A stretch of 6,260 nucleotides of DNA from Chloroflexota bacterium (GTDB lineage Bacteria > Chloroflexota > UBA6077 > CF-72): the NCBI GenBank assembly GCA_019242065.1, contig JAFAWJ010000533.1, positions 1 through 6,260 on the forward strand, read 5' to 3'. The translations under genes and the position numbers were made by a program. The first letter of the stretch is position 1. Each line of letters begins with the position of its first letter. Under the pieces are notes generated by a model that worked only from the letters and a program-made list of their open reading frames with translations, made no database searches and was not told where the DNA came from. Shown piece after piece: positions 5,007-6,260 of this stretch.

Positions 5007-6260
5007 ATGGCAACCACCAACGAGCCCGTAGCCGGGATGCTCTCAGCGCTGCTCCAGGAAGACCGCCGCTACCCGCCCAGCGACGAGTTCAAAGCGCAGG
5101 CCAACTGGAGCGACCCGCAGATTTACGAGCGGGCCGAAGCCGATCCCGAAGCCTTCTGGGCCGAGCAGGCGCGCGCCATCGACTGGTTCAAGCCTTGGGA
5201 TCGAGTGCTCGAGTGGGACGCGCCGAACGCCAAGTGGTTCGTCGGCGCCGAGGTGAACGCCAGCTACAACTGCGTTGACCGCCACTTGCAGTCGTGGCGG
5301 CGCAACAAGGCCGCGATCATCTTCGAGGGCGAACCCGGCGACAGTCGCGTGCTCACCTATCGCGACCTGTACCGCGAGGTCAACCGCTGTGCCGCCGCCC
5401 TCAAGCGCCTGGGCGTCAAGAAGGGTGACCGTGTGGCGATCTACCTGGGCATGGTTCCCGAGCTGGCGATCGCGATGCTCGCCTGCGCCCGCATCGGCGC
5501 GCCGCACACGGTCATCTTCGCCGGCTTCAGCGCCGACAGCATCTCCGATCGCGTCAACGACTGCGGCGCCACCTTTGCCATCACAGCCGACGGCGGCTGG
5601 CGGCGCGGCAACAAGATCCCACTCAAGGACACCATGGACCGCGCCATGGAGTCCTGCCCGACCGTCAAGACGGTGCTGGTCGTCAATCGCACCGACGACG
5701 CCCGCCAGGTGCCCATGCAGGAAGGCCGTGACGTCTGGTGGCATCGCGCCATGGCCGACTCGGGCGCGGAGCTGGTCGAGCCCGAGCGACTCGACGCCGA
5801 GCACCCGCTGTACATCCTGTACACCTCGGGGACCACTGGCAAGCCCAAGGGCATGCTGCACACCACCGGCGGCTACCTGGTCGGCACCGCCTGCTCCCAC
5901 AAGTACGTGTTCGACCTCAAAGAGGAGGACGTCTACTGGTGCACCGCCGACGTCGGCTGGGTCACCGGGCACTCGTACATCGTGTACGGACCGCTGGCCA
6001 ACGGCGCTACGTGCGTCATGTACGAAGGCTCGCCCGATTACCCGGACAAAGACCGCTTCTGGGAGATCGTCGAAAAGTACGGTGTGTCGATCCTGTACAC
6101 GGCCCCGACGGCCATTCGCACGTTTATGCGCTGGGGCAAAGAATGGCCCGCGAAGCACGACCTGTCCAGCCTGCGCGTCCTGGGCTCGGTCGGCGAACCG
6201 ATCAACCCCGAGGCCTGGGTCTGGTACCGCGAAGTCATCGGCGGCGATCGCTGCCCGGTC
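5007..6260 (+). CDS. acsA: Acetyl-CoA synthetase (AMP-forming), partial (C-terminus beyond window)
   Basis: The enzyme activates acetate with ATP and CoA to acetyl-CoA through acetyl-AMP, in the cytoplasm. An unbroken 418-residue frame runs to the window edge; the family is about 650 residues, so the C-terminal swinging domain with its regulatory lysine is not seen. Landmarks are the N-terminal [20 protein letters not shown], the ATP/AMP loop [14 protein letters not shown] (269-282) and [12 protein letters not shown] with W318-V319-T320. [14 protein letters not shown] and [13 protein letters not shown] follow, the latter with V395. V319, T320 and V395 match the acetate-pocket residues of Salmonella Acs (V310, T311, V386), which favours acetate over longer acids. 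The fourth pocket residue, a tryptophan, lies beyond the window. The start has a GGAGGT ribosome site. Propionyl-CoA synthetase is a less likely alternative. Confidence 0.93.
   Translation, partial: MATTNEPVAGMLSALLQEDRRYPPSDEFKAQANWSDPQIYERAEADPEAFWAEQARAIDWFKPWDRVLEWDAPNAKWFVGAEVNASYNCVDRHLQSWRRNKAAIIFEGEPGDSRVLTYRDLYREVNRCAAALKRLGVKKGDRVAIYLGMVPELAIAMLACARIGAPHTVIFAGFSADSISDRVNDCGATFAITADGGWRRGNKIPLKDTMDRAMESCPTVKTVLVVNRTDDARQVPMQEGRDVWWHRAMADSGAELVEPERLDAEHPLYILYTSGTTGKPKGMLHTTGGYLVGTACSHKYVFDLKEEDVYWCTADVGWVTGHSYIVYGPLANGATCVMYEGSPDYPDKDRFWEIVEKYGVSILYTAPTAIRTFMRWGKEWPAKHDLSSLRVLGSVGEPINPEAWVWYREVIGGDRCPV

Noticed and set aside
5043..6158. A 371-residue open frame antisense to acsA
   Set aside because: The acetyl-CoA synthetase frame on the other strand carries every expected motif. 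The antisense product is low-complexity and unrecognisable.

Overview
The window is a gene-dense, GC-rich (about two thirds G+C by eye) bacterial chromosomal stretch with seven genes, two of them cut by the window edges. Gene style (ATGA stop/start overlaps, a TTG start, several starts without a Shine-Dalgarno sequence) and the acetyl-CoA synthetase sequence recall Chloroflexota or a similar GC-rich environmental lineage. That placement is a low-confidence impression. I see no mobile element, tRNA, rRNA or CRISPR array.

Layout. Bases 1-377 (minus) encode the N-terminal part of a CBS-domain protein, preceded in the protein by a small helical domain. A 36-bp divergent gap follows. From 414 a four-gene plus-strand run begins: glcF-like iron-sulfur subunit (414-1700), glcD-like FAD oxidase (1697-3166), a crotonase-fold protein (3177-3986) and a gamma-carbonic-anhydrase-like hexapeptide protein (3983-4474). 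Adjacent members overlap by ATGA or are 10 bp apart. A second gamma-carbonic-anhydrase-like gene lies on the minus strand (4463-4966), tail to tail with the first and overlapping it by 12 bp. A 40-bp divergent gap separates it from acetyl-CoA synthetase (5007 to the window end, plus, truncated).

Function. GlcF and GlcD together form a two-subunit 2-hydroxyacid dehydrogenase (glycolate, D-lactate or similar) feeding electrons to the respiratory chain; there is no glcE. The crotonase-like protein and acetyl-CoA synthetase both point to acyl-CoA chemistry. The crotonase lacks both classical catalytic glutamates, so it is probably not an ordinary enoyl-CoA hydratase.

The most striking observation concerns the two gamma-carbonic-anhydrase paralogues. 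Neither has a full set of the three zinc-binding histidines, but the missing ones are complementary. The first keeps only the ligand that the neighbouring subunit donates in a gamma-CA trimer (H73). The second keeps exactly the two ligands that come from one subunit (H65, H87). A mixed trimer could therefore rebuild a complete metal site at one type of interface. This is inference from hand alignment and has not been tested.
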